Part shown: in pieces, positions 44,902 through 56,380 of the stretch
How positions within the stretch are numbered: the stretch's first letter is position 1
Layout of the letters: every line of letters begins with the position of its first letter
Assembly (NCBI GenBank): GCA_029961685.1
Contig: JARWKL010000009.1
Coordinates: 24,547,237 to 24,611,236, forward strand
Direction: 5' to 3'
Source: Aristolochia californica
Lineage: Eukaryota > Streptophyta > Magnoliopsida > Piperales > Aristolochiaceae
Length of the DNA: 64,000 nt
Position numbers and translations under genes: made by a program
The notes under the pieces: generated by a model
Seen by the model: only the letters and a program-made list of their open reading frames with translations
What the model was told of the DNA's origin: nothing
Database searches by the model: none

Positions 44902-47310
44902 TCACCAGTAATCTCCGCAAGAACAATGTCCTCCGGTAAAATGATGGAACCTACTAACATCTCTTACAACAATAGTCCTTTTACTTACCAAGGAAATGAA
45001 TTTCATGGCATTATGGCAATCACCACATATTCTGAGGTTCTTAAATACTCTTATACAAGAATCGCTTGGAGTAGCTATAAGCCCGAAAGCAACAGCTAAT
45101 CTCTCACTGTGATAACTGAGCAGCCTCTCCTTCTCATCTTCATCCCCATCATGTAATGAAAATTCTGTCTCTGGAACGTATCCAGCTGCTTTCATCTTGC
45201 AGTTCAAATCATCCAGCACCTTATATATATGCTTCTTCTGAGGGTGTGTTGAATCTCTTGCACTGAAGACATGGAAGCTCTTTCCTGCTTCAATCCAACT
45301 ACACCCTGGAACTTTACTCACTCCTCTCTCTCTCATCATTTTTCTAACTCTTGCTGCATCACTCCACTGGCCTGCAGTGGCATACATATTTGCCAAGAGA
45401 ACATATGTGGAGTCATCTTGCAGGTCCAGATCAAAGAGACGATTTGAAGCATAAATACCAAGTTCAAGATTCTTATGAATTCTACACGCACCAAGAAATG
45501 ATCTCCATATCAGAGAAGTTGGTTCCAATGGCATTCTGTTAATAAACAATAATGCTTCCTTCAAATGACCTGAGCGGCCCAAGAGATCAACCACACATGC
45601 ATAATGGTGCAGGACTGGTTTGATATGATAATCTGTTTGCATAAGCTGGAAATATCTGAGGCATTCAGCAACTAGACCAGCGTGACTACAAGCATTGAGG
45701 ACACTCACAAATGTGACACTATTAGGAATCACATCTTCATTTATCATCTTCTCGAAAAGGTCCACAGCCTTTCTTCCTTGTCCATGTTGTGCATAGCCAT
45801 CAATCATAACTGTCCAAGCTATCCTGTCTCTTCTAGGTAAATCACAGAAAACCATCTGGGCATCATCAATAGCTCCACTATTCGAGTACATTTCTATCAG
45901 AGCACTTGCTATACATATATCAGATTCATGACCATGTTTGACTATTTGGGAATGAATTTGCCTCCCTGTAAGGAGATCACTGAGCTTTGCACATGAAGTT
46001 GTGGCACTAGCCAATGCATATGAATCAGGTTTTATGGAGGATGAAAGAAGGTAAGAGTAGAAATCCAGAGCCTCTTGATCAAGACCATTATAGGAGTAGC
46101 CAGAAAGAATTGAGGAGCATGATATACTGTCTTTCTTCCCTATCTTTTGAAAAACTTGTGTAGCCCTCATCATGTCTCCAGTCTTTGCATACATATCAAC
46201 CAGTGCTCCCTCCACATGGGTCATAGATGCATGACCTGTTTTAAGAGCAAGAGCATGCAAAGAGGCTCCAACATTATGGACCCTGAGGTCTGCACATGCT
46301 GAGATCACACTAGCATAAGTGAATTCATTTGGGTAGAGTCCAAATTCCTCAATCATTTGAATGAAGGTTTCTATGGCTAATTCAGGTTTCTCATTCTGAG
46401 AGTATCCACAAATCATTGCAGTACATAAAACTTTATTTCGGTCAAAAGATTGATCATAGATCATCCGAGCAGTACATGGGTTCCCCAATTTTGCATATAG
46501 ATTTACAAGTGAAACTTTCAATGAGATGTCATCTGCCAAACCTGCTTTTATGGCGTACCCTTGAATTTGAGATCCTTCTCTCAAAGCCTCCAAAGATGTG
46601 CATGCCTTTAAAATACTAGTTAGAGTATATTGGCTTGGTTTAACGCCCTCTCCCAGCATATTTTCGAACAGCAGAAGTGCTTCTGAAAAATAGCCACCAT
46701 TTGAGTAACTCACCATCATTGAAGTCCAACTAAAAGCATCAGTTTCATGCATTCTCCTCAGTATACCCTCTGAGACATCAAACATGCCACTCTTAGCGTA
46801 CAAGTTGATCAAACTACTATCCACAAACACGTTTTGTGAAATACCAATCTTCACAGTAAGCCCATGAAGCTGAATTCCAAAACTTATGTTGTCAGACTCT
46901 GCACATGACCTAAGGAGACTACCAAAAGCAAACTCATTTGGCGAATATCCCATGTTTAGCATCTGAAGAAACATATCAAAAGATTCAGCATGCCACTCCA
47001 AGCGAGAGTAACCTGAAATTAATGAAGTCCACGAGACGAGGTTTCTCTGTGGCATTTCATCAAAAAGGCGGTGTGCATAAGAGATGTCCCCTTCTTTACA
47101 GTATCCATCAATGAGAGTGTTGCAAGTGTACAGATGGGCGAGACGGCCGGTCTTGATGAGATGGGCATGAAGATTTTGCAAGCGGTGATTAGGAGTTACA
47201 ACTGTGCTGTTAGAATCGGTAAGTTTTTTGCCTTGTTGAATTCGCGATGTTGGTACAGTAAAAATGTGGGTAGCTAGCGTTGTAGCAAATAAGGCGGACA
47301 TGCTGGACAC
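44902..47310 (-). CDS. pentatricopeptide repeat protein, DYW class
   Basis: The gene is intronless and encodes 802 residues. PLS-type PPR motifs fill about residues 50-640; typical phrases are YTCNTLIDGYCKEGDISYAH, LFDEMPQRNLVSWTSLISGY, VDMYAKTGDMMRATQVF and VSVLNACSHAGLVAE. E motifs follow (GACRIHKNLELG, YVLLANMYATAGQW, GCSWIEAGKSFHVF). The C-terminus is a complete DYW cytidine-deaminase domain: H734-S-E736, the zinc-binding C762-G-D-C765 pair, a second HCSCGDYW element and the terminal D-Y-W. By family knowledge such proteins bind a specific organellar transcript and edit C to U in plastids or mitochondria. The N-terminus is short, hydrophobic and Ser/Thr-rich, compatible with a targeting peptide. 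It has no internal stop. The target site is not deducible here without a PPR-code comparison. Confidence 0.95.
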   Translation of the reverse strand: MSSMSALFATTLATHIFTVPTSRIQQGKKLTDSNSTVVTPNHRLQNLHAHLIKTGRLAHLYTCNTLIDGYCKEGDISYAHRLFDEMPQRNLVSWTSLISGYSRLEWHAESFDMFLQMLNMGYSPNEFAFGSLLRSCAESDNISFGIQLHGLTVKIGISQNVFVDSSLINLYAKSGMFDVSEGILRRMHETDAFSWTSMMVSYSNGGYFSEALLLFENMLGEGVKPSQYTLTSILKACTSLEALREGSQIQGYAIKAGLADDISLKVSLVNLYAKLGNPCTARMIYDQSFDRNKVLCTAMICGYSQNEKPELAIETFIQMIEEFGLYPNEFTYASVISACADLRVHNVGASLHALALKTGHASMTHVEGALVDMYAKTGDMMRATQVFQKIGKKDSISCSSILSGYSYNGLDQEALDFYSYLLSSSIKPDSYALASATTSCAKLSDLLTGRQIHSQIVKHGHESDICIASALIEMYSNSGAIDDAQMVFCDLPRRDRIAWTVMIDGYAQHGQGRKAVDLFEKMINEDVIPNSVTFVSVLNACSHAGLVAECLRYFQLMQTDYHIKPVLHHYACVVDLLGRSGHLKEALLFINRMPLEPTSLIWRSFLGACRIHKNLELGIYASNRLFDLDLQDDSTYVLLANMYATAGQWSDAARVRKMMRERGVSKVPGCSWIEAGKSFHVFSARDSTHPQKKHIYKVLDDLNCKMKAAGYVPETEFSLHDGDEDEKERLLSYHSERLAVAFGLIATPSDSCIRVFKNLRICGDCHNAMKFISLVSKRTIVVRDVSRFHHFTGGHCSCGDYW

Positions 47311-48214
47311 TTAATGTCCGCAAAGTTCCAGAAATATAAACCTGCTGAACTTCCTCCTTTAATTCATCGCTATGAAGATGCACACTCAAACTTTTGTTCG
47401 AGCTCTGCTTCAATATAGAGGTAGAAGAGGAAGTCCAAGAGATACAGGACTACAGACCAAATGGATGAAGCTAAGAAAGATTTCAATCTACAACGCCTTT
47501 GGTTTGCGTTCAGTGCTCCAGCCGATTGCTGTAGCACGTGGATTTTTTACCACGTGCGTCTCACGTGATGACTTACATTATGGATGGAGACGGAACCTAT
47601 ACGTCTTTCCGTCTTCCCGTCTTCTACTACCCTTTCTCAAAAACTTCTCCTTCCGCCCATCAACTCCAGTCAAGCCCGAACCTGTCTGTATTCGAACTCG
47701 GTTTGATTTAAATATTTTGAATTTGAACTCGAGCTGAACTTAGTCTCGAGCCTAAAATTATAATTGAGCTCGAGGCCAATAATTTTAACCGAGTTCGAGC
47801 TTCCACCTATATTTAAAATATTGCATAAAATACATGTCAAATAAATTGTATAAAAATTATGCATAAATTTCACTTAAAATTGGGCATGACTTTTACATAA
47901 AATTGGGCATGACCCCTATATAAAATTTGGCATGACACTTATAAAAACCTTGCACAAAATTGTTCATATACACTACATAGTATTATACATAACCTTCGTT
48001 CAATAATAATTTCGAGGTTTAGCTGACAAATCATTCAAAGGTTTAACTGATAAATATCATTTTATGAACAATGAGATCATCGGCAAATTATAATACAGGA
48101 AAGGTGAGACTAGGACCAATACTTTAAGCTACAAATTTGGCTTTACTGGAATTAGCTCCTGTGTTGAGGAAAAAAAGGTTGAAAAGATATGCAATTTGTG
48201 AAAGATAAATATCA
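47311..48214. other. PPR upstream region and repeat-like AT-rich DNA
   Basis: The PPR promoter and leader probably lie in 47311-47700; no TATA box was chosen. From 47690 to 47800 repeated GAGCTCGA/CTCGAGC phrases occur, similar in style to 55610-55790, which suggests a shared unclassified repeat. The segment 47810-47960 repeats short phrases around GGCATGAC and TATAAAATT. Confidence 0.4.
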
Positions 48215-48292
48215 TGCCCTGCAAGATGGAGCTCCGGCAGGAGAGTCCAATCTTGATCTTCAAAAGAAATGTTCTTGGAAGTGGTTTGGAGA

Positions 48293-48651
48293 GAGCAGTG
48301 ACACTGGAGGCGCTTGGTGCAGACGAAATTTCATCGTCAGGTGCTAGAGCAGCTACACTGGAGGCGGTTGGGGTAGACAGAATTGCAGTCTGGTGGAAGA
48401 GAAATTGCACTGGAGGCGGCTGGTGCGAACAGAATTTCATCAGCAGGTAGCAGAGCATCGGCACTGGAGGCGGCTAGTGCGGACGAAATTACATCGTCTG
48501 ATGGAAGAGCAGCGGCACTAGAGGCAGCTGGTGCGGACAGAATTTCATCGTCAGGAGGCAGAGCAGCGGCACTGGAGGTGGCTGGTGTGAACGGAATTGC
48601 ATCGTCCGGTGGAAAGACAACGGCTGGGGCGGACGAAATCACATCGTTTGG
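48293..48651. repeat. 54-bp minisatellite, array 1
   Basis: About six or seven imperfect copies of a 54-base unit starting GAGCAGCGGCACT and including GGTGCGGAC, ATTTCATCGTC and a GGTGGCA end. Because 54 is 18 codons, long frames stay open: plus-strand products repeat an A-L-E-A-A-G-A-D-x-I-S-S-x-G-G-R-A motif. The frames appear to be a consequence of the period, as no start context or conserved flank supports a gene. Confidence 0.85.
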
Positions 48652-48681
48652 ATAGGATGAAGAGGTTCTTGATTGAGTTTA

Positions 48682-48715
<34 letters not shown>

Positions 48716-49787
48716 CTTCGCACGTGTGGAAAATCCCACGCGTGAGATTCACTCATGCAAGTCTTCTTCATCCAAAAATTTAATCAGACATCGGATTAAA
48801 CCAAAGGTCATTGGAAAAAAATGGGAAGAAGAATACCTGGTCACTGCGAGTGACGACGAGTGGCGAAGGCGTGCGACAAAGACGGGAGGAGAAAAAAAAA
48901 CAAATTGAGAAGAAGAATACCACTGATTCGTTATAGCGGCGTGCGGCAACGGTGGGCGGCAGCTTGCGGCGGCTTGTGGCAGCTTGTGGAACAGCGTGTG
49001 GCCACATGGGCGCAAGACTGTCAAAACAAAGTGTAGGAACCCTGGCAAGCGGCGACGAGTGGTAGCGACGGTGGTAGCGGGACCAGAGCGACCAGATTGG
49101 CTCACAGTAATGTGTACGGTAGCGGGACTAGAGGGATTGCAGAGATAGACAGAGAGGGACCAGAGGTAGCTAGAGGTTGAGCTCGGTGTCGAGAGGTCAA
49201 GACTCTGGTGGCTGTCGTCAGTGGTGGGGCAGCAGCAACTGTGAGGATGGTCGATGGCAGAGTTTTTTTCTTCAAAATACCTCTGAAAAGATTGCACGGA
49301 GAAAGGGAAGAGAAAATACCAGATACGGGCAACGGCAGTCGGCAATCAGCTGCAGCTACGGAGGCTGCTTTCGATAAGGATTTCCAGCAATGACAGACTG
49401 GTTCTGATTAACAGATCGGAAGCTCTGATACCATATAGAATTTAGGAATAATGAATAATATTGCCGTAATTATTATTGATCAGGTGTAAAGTATTTATAG
49501 AATTATATAGAGAGATTGTAGATGATTAGGAATCTAAAATTTGAGTCTATCTCTAATTCAATCACTAGTTATCTCTATCTCTATCATTATCTTTATATAT
49601 ATTACTATGTTTATCTTTATCTCTTCATGCCCCTGCAAGATGGAGCTCTGAGAGGAGAGTCCAATCTTGTTATTCAAAAAGAGGAATCATGTTCTTGGAA
49701 GTGGTTTGGAGAGAGCAGCAACACTGGTAGCGGCTGAGTAGAGCCGCAACGCGGTTAGGGCAGACGGAATTGCATCGTTCGGAGGAA

Positions 49788-50143
49788 GAGCAGCGACATT
49801 AGAGATGGCTGGGATGGACGAAATCGCATCGTTTCACTGGAAGTGGATGGTGCAGACGGAATTTCATCGTCAGGTGGCAGAGCAACAACACTAGAGGCGA
49901 CTGGTGCGGACGGAATTTCATCGTCAGGTGGCAGAGCAGTGGCATTAGATGCGGCTAGTGCGGACGGAATTTCATCTTCAAGTGGCAGAGTAGTGGCACT
50001 AGAGGCGGGTGGTGCGGATGAAAATGCATCGTCCGATGGAAGAGCAGTGGCACAAGAGGCGGCTGGAACAACGGCTGAGGTGGACATAATTGCATCGTCT
50101 ATTAGAAAGACAGCGGTTGGGGCAGACAGAATCGCATTGTCCG
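49788..50143. repeat. 54-bp minisatellite, array 2
   Basis: The second internal region carries the same 54-base units, about six copies, one shortened (near 49840) and one with an insertion (near 50065). Single units differ between the two arrays, so the copy numbers have changed independently since the duplication. Confidence 0.85.
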
Positions 50144-51559
50144 GATAGGATGAATTCAATGATTTTTTTAATAAAACAATTACCACACGTGTGAAAGCCC
50201 ACGTGCGAGTTCACACGTGGGACGACGCGTCCAAGTGGGAAATAATTTTTCCCCTTAGTCGACCGTTTTTTGGCGATAAATCAGTGTTGAGAGAAGAGAC
50301 AAGGAAGAGTAGGGGGTTCTGTGCGGCACTGACTGGCTGGGGGCAATCGGTGCTGTGGCCGGAGGGGCAAATGGCTACAACTGCGAGGAGAGCGTCGATG
50401 GTGATGGCGGAGACGAGATAGAACAACGGTGATGGCAATGGCAAGACTGAACCGTGATGAGAGGAGACCGAAGGAAGCGCGAGGGGTTTTGTGTTGCGGC
50501 ACCGACGAGCGAAGTTTTCGGCAGAGCGGACGGCGATAGCGGAAACAATGGACGACATTGCCAACGAGGCATCGGTGACAAGGACGTCGGGCAACAGCGG
50601 CGAGAGAGATGAGCTCTTCTTTTCGCGGAAGTTGATGGCAATGGGCAACAGTGATGGTGACGATGGAGGTGTGGCTCGATGGCGACGGGTGGCAAAGCGA
50701 AGGAAGCGGCAGGGGGGAGAAGGGGTTTGGCGTTGCACAGGGCACTGCTGTGAAGGCTCAAGATTTTTTTTTTTTTTCAAAATACCTCCAGCAAGATTGC
50801 ACGGATGGCAGTGGCTGCAGCTACAGAAGCTGCTTCCGATGAATATTTCCAGCGACGTTAGACTGGTTTTGATTAATCGAACGGAAGCTTTGATACCATA
50901 TAGAATATAGGAATGAAAAATAATATTTTCGTAATTATTATGGATAAGTTGTAAACAATTTATAGAATTAAACAGAGAGATTGTAGGTGATTAGGACTCT
51001 ACAATCTGAGTATATCTCTAATTTAAACACTAGTTATCTTTATCTCTATCAACTTCTGCCCTGTTGTCAGAAGCTCCCTACCGGCTTCTCTTCGACCACC
51101 TCAGTAGTAGCTGACCGAGGTGTCACTTTGTCTTCTCGTGCCTGCTTTCTGCCGTGAAACACCACGAACAGCAAAAGCTAAACCTAAAGAAGCTTCGGTT
51201 GCTGTTTGGGGCTTAGATCTGTAGGAAACCTATGAATTAACACAACAAGATAGGATTATGGGGGGATAACTAGAGTTCTAGGGGACTCCCAATCCTGAGC
51301 TCTAGAAGGAGACCTCAGATCCTGTTTTAGGCCAAATTCAACTTGACGATTCATTTCCATTCCTGCCTCACAAATAGTTCACTCCAACATGAGTTTAGGG
51401 AAAAAATAACAAAAATGCCCTTGAGGCATATTTAAACCGAAATAGCATAAACACATAAATGTAATTAAAAGATGCAGTACCGAGAGACTCACCCACGGTG
51501 CCGCTGAGTTACCCGGCTCACTATTGAGTTCATAACATCACCCCCTCCCCCCCCCGGAG

Positions 51560-54000
51560 AAAGAGCTTGTCCCCAAGCTTGATAAATAGGGCCTCAAGTT
51601 CACTACTTGTAGGGTTGGAGTGGAAGTGAAAGCCTGCTTGAGGGCCATGAAGGATTTCGTGGCTGCATCCGCCCAGATGAAGGCGTGGCGTTGGAGAAGA
51701 TTGATCACTGGACTGCCAGTGGACCACAATTTTGTATAAATTTCTGATAATATCCCGATAGCCCCAAAAATCCTTGTAAGGCCGGAATGGTGTGATGTGG
51801 AGGCTAGGTGGTGATTTCTGCAAGTTGTGTTGGGTCCACTGTGACGCCTTCTACTGAAATTATGTTGTCAAGAGAGGTGACTTGTGTCGTCCCAAAGGAG
51901 CATTTGAAGCGTTTGAGCTCCCTATAGTCCACACTGAACCGCCATGTGCTATCATGCCTCTTAACTAGTATCATCGGCGGAGAAAATTGGGAACGGTTGT
52001 TGCATATAAGGTCATGCTCCAACATGGTCTTGCATGGCCAGTCAAGTTCGTCGTTTTGAAGGGGCGGATACCAGTAGGTTCTAACAATCATCGTATATGA
52101 TTCGGTTGTGAAACAAATCTCGTGGTCACAGGACGTCCATGGGAAAAGCCCGGGTGGCTCCCAAAAGGTGTCGGTGAACTTCTCTAGTAAATTGTTCACG
52201 TGGCGGCCAAGAGGTTGCAGTTTGTGTAAAAGGTGGACAGGGGGCCCAGCAGTAGCATGATTGCCCCTTAACAGTACTGGTTAGCCTTCTGACACAAAGC
52301 TCATTGTTAACGCCGAGAAGTCCCACAAAATGGGGCCTAAAGTTTGCAACCTCTTAACCCCTAGCACCATATCAAATTCGGCGAGAGGGATTACAAAAAA
52401 TGTAGAGGTAAAGGGAGTATTACCAATGGAAAATTGTACCTTCTGGCTGATCCCGTAGCTCGGAACCTTCTCACCATTGGCAATTGAAATTGTGGCAATG
52501 GGGTAACGTTGGATCCCAAGTCGGAGGTGTTTTGCCGCGATCAGTTAAGGATGTTATGTGTTCTGCCCGAGTCCACTAATCCCACCAGTTCCCGGTCAAT
52601 CACCTTGGCTCTGACTTGCATGGTGTTGGCTGACTTCTGACCGGTAATGGCATGTAAGGAAATTTCTGATGTGGCATCCTCTGGATTAGCTGGTGGTGGT
52701 TCCTCTTCCTTGGCCCATGCTTCCAATTCCAACCTAAACAATCGTTTACATTGGTGGCCCACTCGGTAAGGTTCGTTGCAATTATAGCAGAGGTTCTTCG
52801 CTTATCTATCAGCCATTTCCATCCCTGTTAATTTTTTGATATATGGGGTAGGGGATGCTGCACAAGATGTCCAGACGTAGATTTGGGTGGTGGCGCTGGT
52901 GGCCCTGTCACTGGAGGCGAATAAGTCCTCCCCTCTTGCTACCCAGGGGCACTGGTACTCCCCCCTTGACAGCCCCTCCTCTTATTCTGAATCTTTAGTT
53001 TTGCTTCCATTGCCTGAGCTAAATTCATCGCTCGCCCCAAATCAGTAGGCGCATGGAGTTCCACCTCCAGTTTCAATGAATTAGTAAGCCCCGTTGTGAA
53101 CAGACTTACATGCTGGTCTCTTCGAACTAAGTGGCTAGCTCGAGCTAATTTTTCTTGAAATTGAGTCTGGATGCTTCCACCGAACCAGTTTGTCATAACA
53201 AGACCAAGTCCCCTAAAGGGTTGTTGTAAGCTGGCGGTCTGAACTGTATCGTGCATAGCTCTTTAAACTCTTCCCAATCGACGACCAGGCAGTCCAATTC
53301 CACTTGATGGAACCAGAGTTGAGCTTCTGTTAGGTTCTTCCCGAGCCATGGATCGAGTCACCCTTCTTTCCTCTCTTTCCTCCATATTGAATCTTGACGC
53401 TAGAAGAGGTTTCTTGTTTCTTGAACGTGGAAATAAGAATGGCATGATTGAGCTTTGAAGGAAGCTTGACCTGGACCTCAGAGGGAGAATCGAACCTAGA
53501 CCTCTGAGGGAGAATCTGACCTGTTTAATTCTAATTTCTCAATACTTACTTTCCTTCACCTTGACGTCCCCATAAATAGGGTTGAGGACGAAAATAAAAA
53601 TTAGACCCATGGGTCAATTGGTTCATGCCATATTACATATAAACCAAACCAAACCAAAGTAAACCAAACCAAATGGAATTATGTTAAAAGTAAATTGAAA
53701 TAATTTAATTCCTATGCCTATGAATAACTCGTGATGCTATGGAGTCCATAACATCTTCATCCAGCAAGTGGAAGGCAGCTAACTCACCTTGTCCATGTCA
53801 GCTGTGCCTTGGTGGGCAAAATTTTTTTCGCATCTATGTTGCCAAATTAAGGGGTCGACTGACCAGGTGTAGGAGGAAAAATCAATTTTTGTGTACCTGG
53901 GTACTGACCCTCCACCATATGCTGGAAGGCCATTGCGCCCAAAATGTTGTTCTCCCCCTCTGCTGTAAGAGTGTTCTTCCATCCTTCGTGTAGTGTCAGG
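51560..54000 (-). pseudogene. decayed gypsy gag-protease-reverse transcriptase
   Basis: On the minus strand an early gag part is readable at 53779-53982 (YTKIDFSSY). It is interrupted at 53753 by LTR-like sequence ending CATAACA, and resumes around 53260-52940 in shifted frames (FQEKLARASHLVRRDQHV region). The zinc knuckle C-Y-N-C-x5-G-H-x-C lies near 52745-52790, then the protease loop D-S-G-x-T-H-N-I-L (52541-52580). Reverse transcriptase starts at 52200-51830 (MILVKRHDSTWRFSVDYREL) and then jumps to a block like the pol end (51530-51823). Frame changes at almost every domain border rule out function. Confidence 0.7.
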
Positions 54001-54473
54001 GGGTCAGTTTAATCCTGCCATAATCTCGAAAACTCTGTTTGTGATTTGTTCCATCATCTCTACCATTCGAGCTTCATTTTTTTCCGTAGTTCTCTGGCAA
54101 GGTTTCTTAGCTCTTCACTGTGGGACGGATCCCCCATGTTACCCTGCTCTGATACCAAGATGTTATGGTCCCGAGTCTTGGATCACATAACACGGCAAGG
54201 GAGGGAAGGATCCAATGCTGTGAGGGAGTGGGCCCACCGATATGGACATGTCTGGCCCATAGATCTGGACTAGATCTGGACAACAACAGTGTCTGAGAGA
54301 GAGAGGGCCCACATATCTGGGCTGGAGTGTATCTGGATAGCAACAGTGCCAGAGAGAGAGAGGGCCCACAGATCTCCGCAGGTAGGGACAATTGCTTGCT
54401 ATTCTTCGTCTGCTGAAATGATTTTTATTAAACCCACTGGTATGCTCATCAATGATGGCAGCCGTGGGCTTCT

Positions 54474-54789
54474 TGTTGGAATATTTGTTTGTATCGACCA
54501 GGCCAGTCCTTGTATAAGATCCGTGGGGTTGTTTTCCTAATAGGTTCGAGCCTTTTAACACACTGGTGTCAACATGGTATCAGAGCAGGTTGGTCCCGAG
54601 TTTGAATCTCGCTCGCACCGAATTTGTCTTGGGTTTTTCCAAGAATTTGTCCCGGGTTTTTTCGGTGAATTTATCCACGGGTTTTCCCCGTGCGGGGGAG
54701 TGTTGGAATATTTATTTGTATTGACCGGGCCAGTCCTTGTATAAGATCCATGCGGTTGCTTTCCTAAAAGGCTCGCACTAGTTTCAACA
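54474..54789 (+). mobile_element. TRIM 1 (miniature LTR retrotransposon, 316 bp)
   Basis: The 5' LTR 54474-54574 (101 bp) and 3' LTR 54701-54789 (89 bp, one 12-base deletion) share TGTTGGAATATTT and end TCAACA. The primer site TGGTATCAGAGC (54575-54586) is exact and adjacent to the LTR. The polypurine tract GCGGGGGAG (54692-54700) touches the 3' LTR. The target duplication CTTCT is perfect (54469-54473 and 54790-54794). The interior is 126 bp with no coding capacity. Size and LTR length match the TRIM/SMART class. It lies in the gypsy 5' LTR and therefore inserted later than that element. Confidence 0.95.
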
Positions 54790-55483
54790 CTTCTCGCTAG
54801 AGGTTGGCCGGATCGGATCGCTACCTTCTGACCGTCACCGAAAAACAGGAACTCCACCGTGGTCGTGCTCGGTGGCCGGATAGCATGGGACCGCCGGTTG
54901 TTTAGCATCTAAATAGAGCCTTGCTATTCTGGCAGAAACCTGATAGCACCTCCCTGCCATCGTTGTGCTCAGGAGCCTTCTCTGTACTCAAACTACACCT
55001 CTGCCCTACTGTCGAAAGCTCCCCATCGGCTTCTCTTTGACCACCTCAGTAGTAGCTCACCGAGGTGTCGCTTTGTCTTCCCTTGCCTGGTTTCTGCCGT
55101 GGAACACCACGAACAGCAACAGCTAAACCCAGAGAAGCTTTGATAGCTGTTTGGGGATTAGATCTGTAGGAAACCTATGAATTAACACAACAAGATAGGA
55201 TTATGGGGGGATAACTAGAGCTCTAGGGGAACTCCCGACCCTGAGCTCTAGAAGGAGACCTCAAATCCTATTTTAGGCCAAATTCAACTTGATGATTCAT
55301 TTCCATTCCTGCCTTACAAATAGTTCACTCCAACATGAGTTTAGGGCAAAAATTACAAAAATGCCCCTGAGGCATATTTAAACTGAAATAGCATAAAAAC
55401 ATAAATGTAATTAAAAGATGCAATACCCAGACACTCACCCACGGTGCCACTGAGTTACCCTGCTCGCTATCGAGTTCATAACA

Positions 55484-56380
55484 GGACCTAATTTATGATT
55501 GATTGGGATGGAAGAAAGCAAGTCATGCGGCTGAGCATCAAAATGGGTACAAGGTTTTGTCAGTGATGGTGATTATAAGAACACATCAGTAACATCCAAG
55601 ACTAGGGATGTCATCGAACCGAGCTGGTTCATGAATAGCTCGAGTTCGCTCAGTTCTGGCTCGGTTTGGTTTGAAAATTTCCGATCTTGAATGGAGTTCG
55701 AGATTGGATTTGGAGATCGTTTAAGTAAATGAGTTGAGCTCGAACCAACGCTGGTTCATTTCGCGATCTGGCTCATTTACTTAAATCGATGAGCCTAGGG
55801 GATTGGTTGAGAGAGTTGTTCATCTCGACTCTTCGGGCAGCATTCAACAGGAGAGGCATTCATCGAGAAACTACGGCAACCACCCGAGTCATCTTCCTCT
55901 TCATTGATTTTCCCTCAACAATAACCACAAAATCAGAGCAATCTTGCCTTGTCTCCCATTTCTCTGCCATGTTCGTCTTCGCTCTTCACCGTCTTCACTT
56001 TTCAACATCTTCATTTTCGTAACTTCTTCTAGGAGGGTCTATTTCTTGCAGTATTAGGCCCATGGTCAGCAATTGGAATCCAGAGCTCCTCCACAAAATC
56101 GGCAAGTACTCCAGATCGAAAATGTATCACAAGAGAAATTCTGGTTAGAAAATCATAAATCATTGAACTCCTTGTTGATCTGCTGCTGTAATCAAGTATG
56201 TTCTTCACCTATTCATCTTCTATTCTCTTGATTTTCATTGAGCTGATAATTTCTGGAATGATCAAGGGTTTTTCGTGCTCTCCAGTCACCGTCCAATCGT
56301 TCATTTGATCCGGGAACCTCAAATAGAATACCTCCATGTCGTCTCTCAATTCCCTACTAGTCTTCCTCTTTCAATCATTG
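55484..56380. other. intergenic, nothing firm
   Basis: 55610-55790 contains GAGCTCGA/TCGAGCTC-type phrases resembling 47690-47800. A 77-codon plus frame (55789-56022) has no family features. Confidence 0.35.

Larger units (their letters stand above)
48215..51051 (-). mobile_element. tandem array of a small non-autonomous LTR element
   Basis: Two homologous internal regions (48215-49433 and 49628-50898) alternate with LTRs (49434-49627, 194 bp, and 50899-51051, about 153 bp). Read on the minus strand, each LTR is followed by a Met-initiator primer site: TGGTATCAGAGC exact at 49422-49433, one change at 50887-50898. Each internal region ends in a polypurine-like GCAGGGGCA before the next LTR. 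The arrangement internal-LTR-internal-LTR is what unequal recombination between LTRs produces. No gag or pol is present. Both internal regions carry the 54-bp minisatellite and a GC-rich part with G(G)CGGC-type repeats. The leftmost LTR is lost except for a few bases at 48205-48214. The right side meets the truncated gypsy LTR at 51053. Confidence 0.75.
51053..55483 (-). mobile_element. deleted Ty3/gypsy element with TRIM in its 5' LTR
   Basis: The 5' LTR is 54161-55483 (TGTTATGGTCC at the left, GAGTTCATAACA at the right), including the TRIM at 54474-54789. The primer site (TGGTATCAGAGC on the minus strand) is at 54146-54157. The 3' LTR, 51053-51537, is nearly identical to 55000-55483 but lacks its other half. 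The polypurine tract (GGGGGGGGGAGGGGGTGA, minus) is at 51538-51557. Between them are gag, protease and the first part of reverse transcriptase; most of reverse transcriptase, RNase H and integrase are deleted, with only a final pol trace (L-G-D-K-L) near 51560. The element belongs to the same broad group as the gene-capturing element at 23462, as shown by the LTR start and the pol tail. Confidence 0.8.

Noticed and set aside
46416..47277. Plus-strand frames inside the PPR gene
   Set aside because: Shadows of the 802-codon minus-strand gene, whose motifs are unambiguous.
50211..50910. Several overlapping frames of 128-189 codons on both strands
   Set aside because: They lie in the GC-rich part of the non-autonomous LTR array, mutually overlap and have Ser/Pro/Arg-rich products without domains.
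51053..51537. Complete 3' LTR ending at TGCCCT near 51057
   Set aside because: Comparison with 54161-55483 shows the real LTR is about 1 kb without the TRIM, so this copy is truncated and its left edge is a break.
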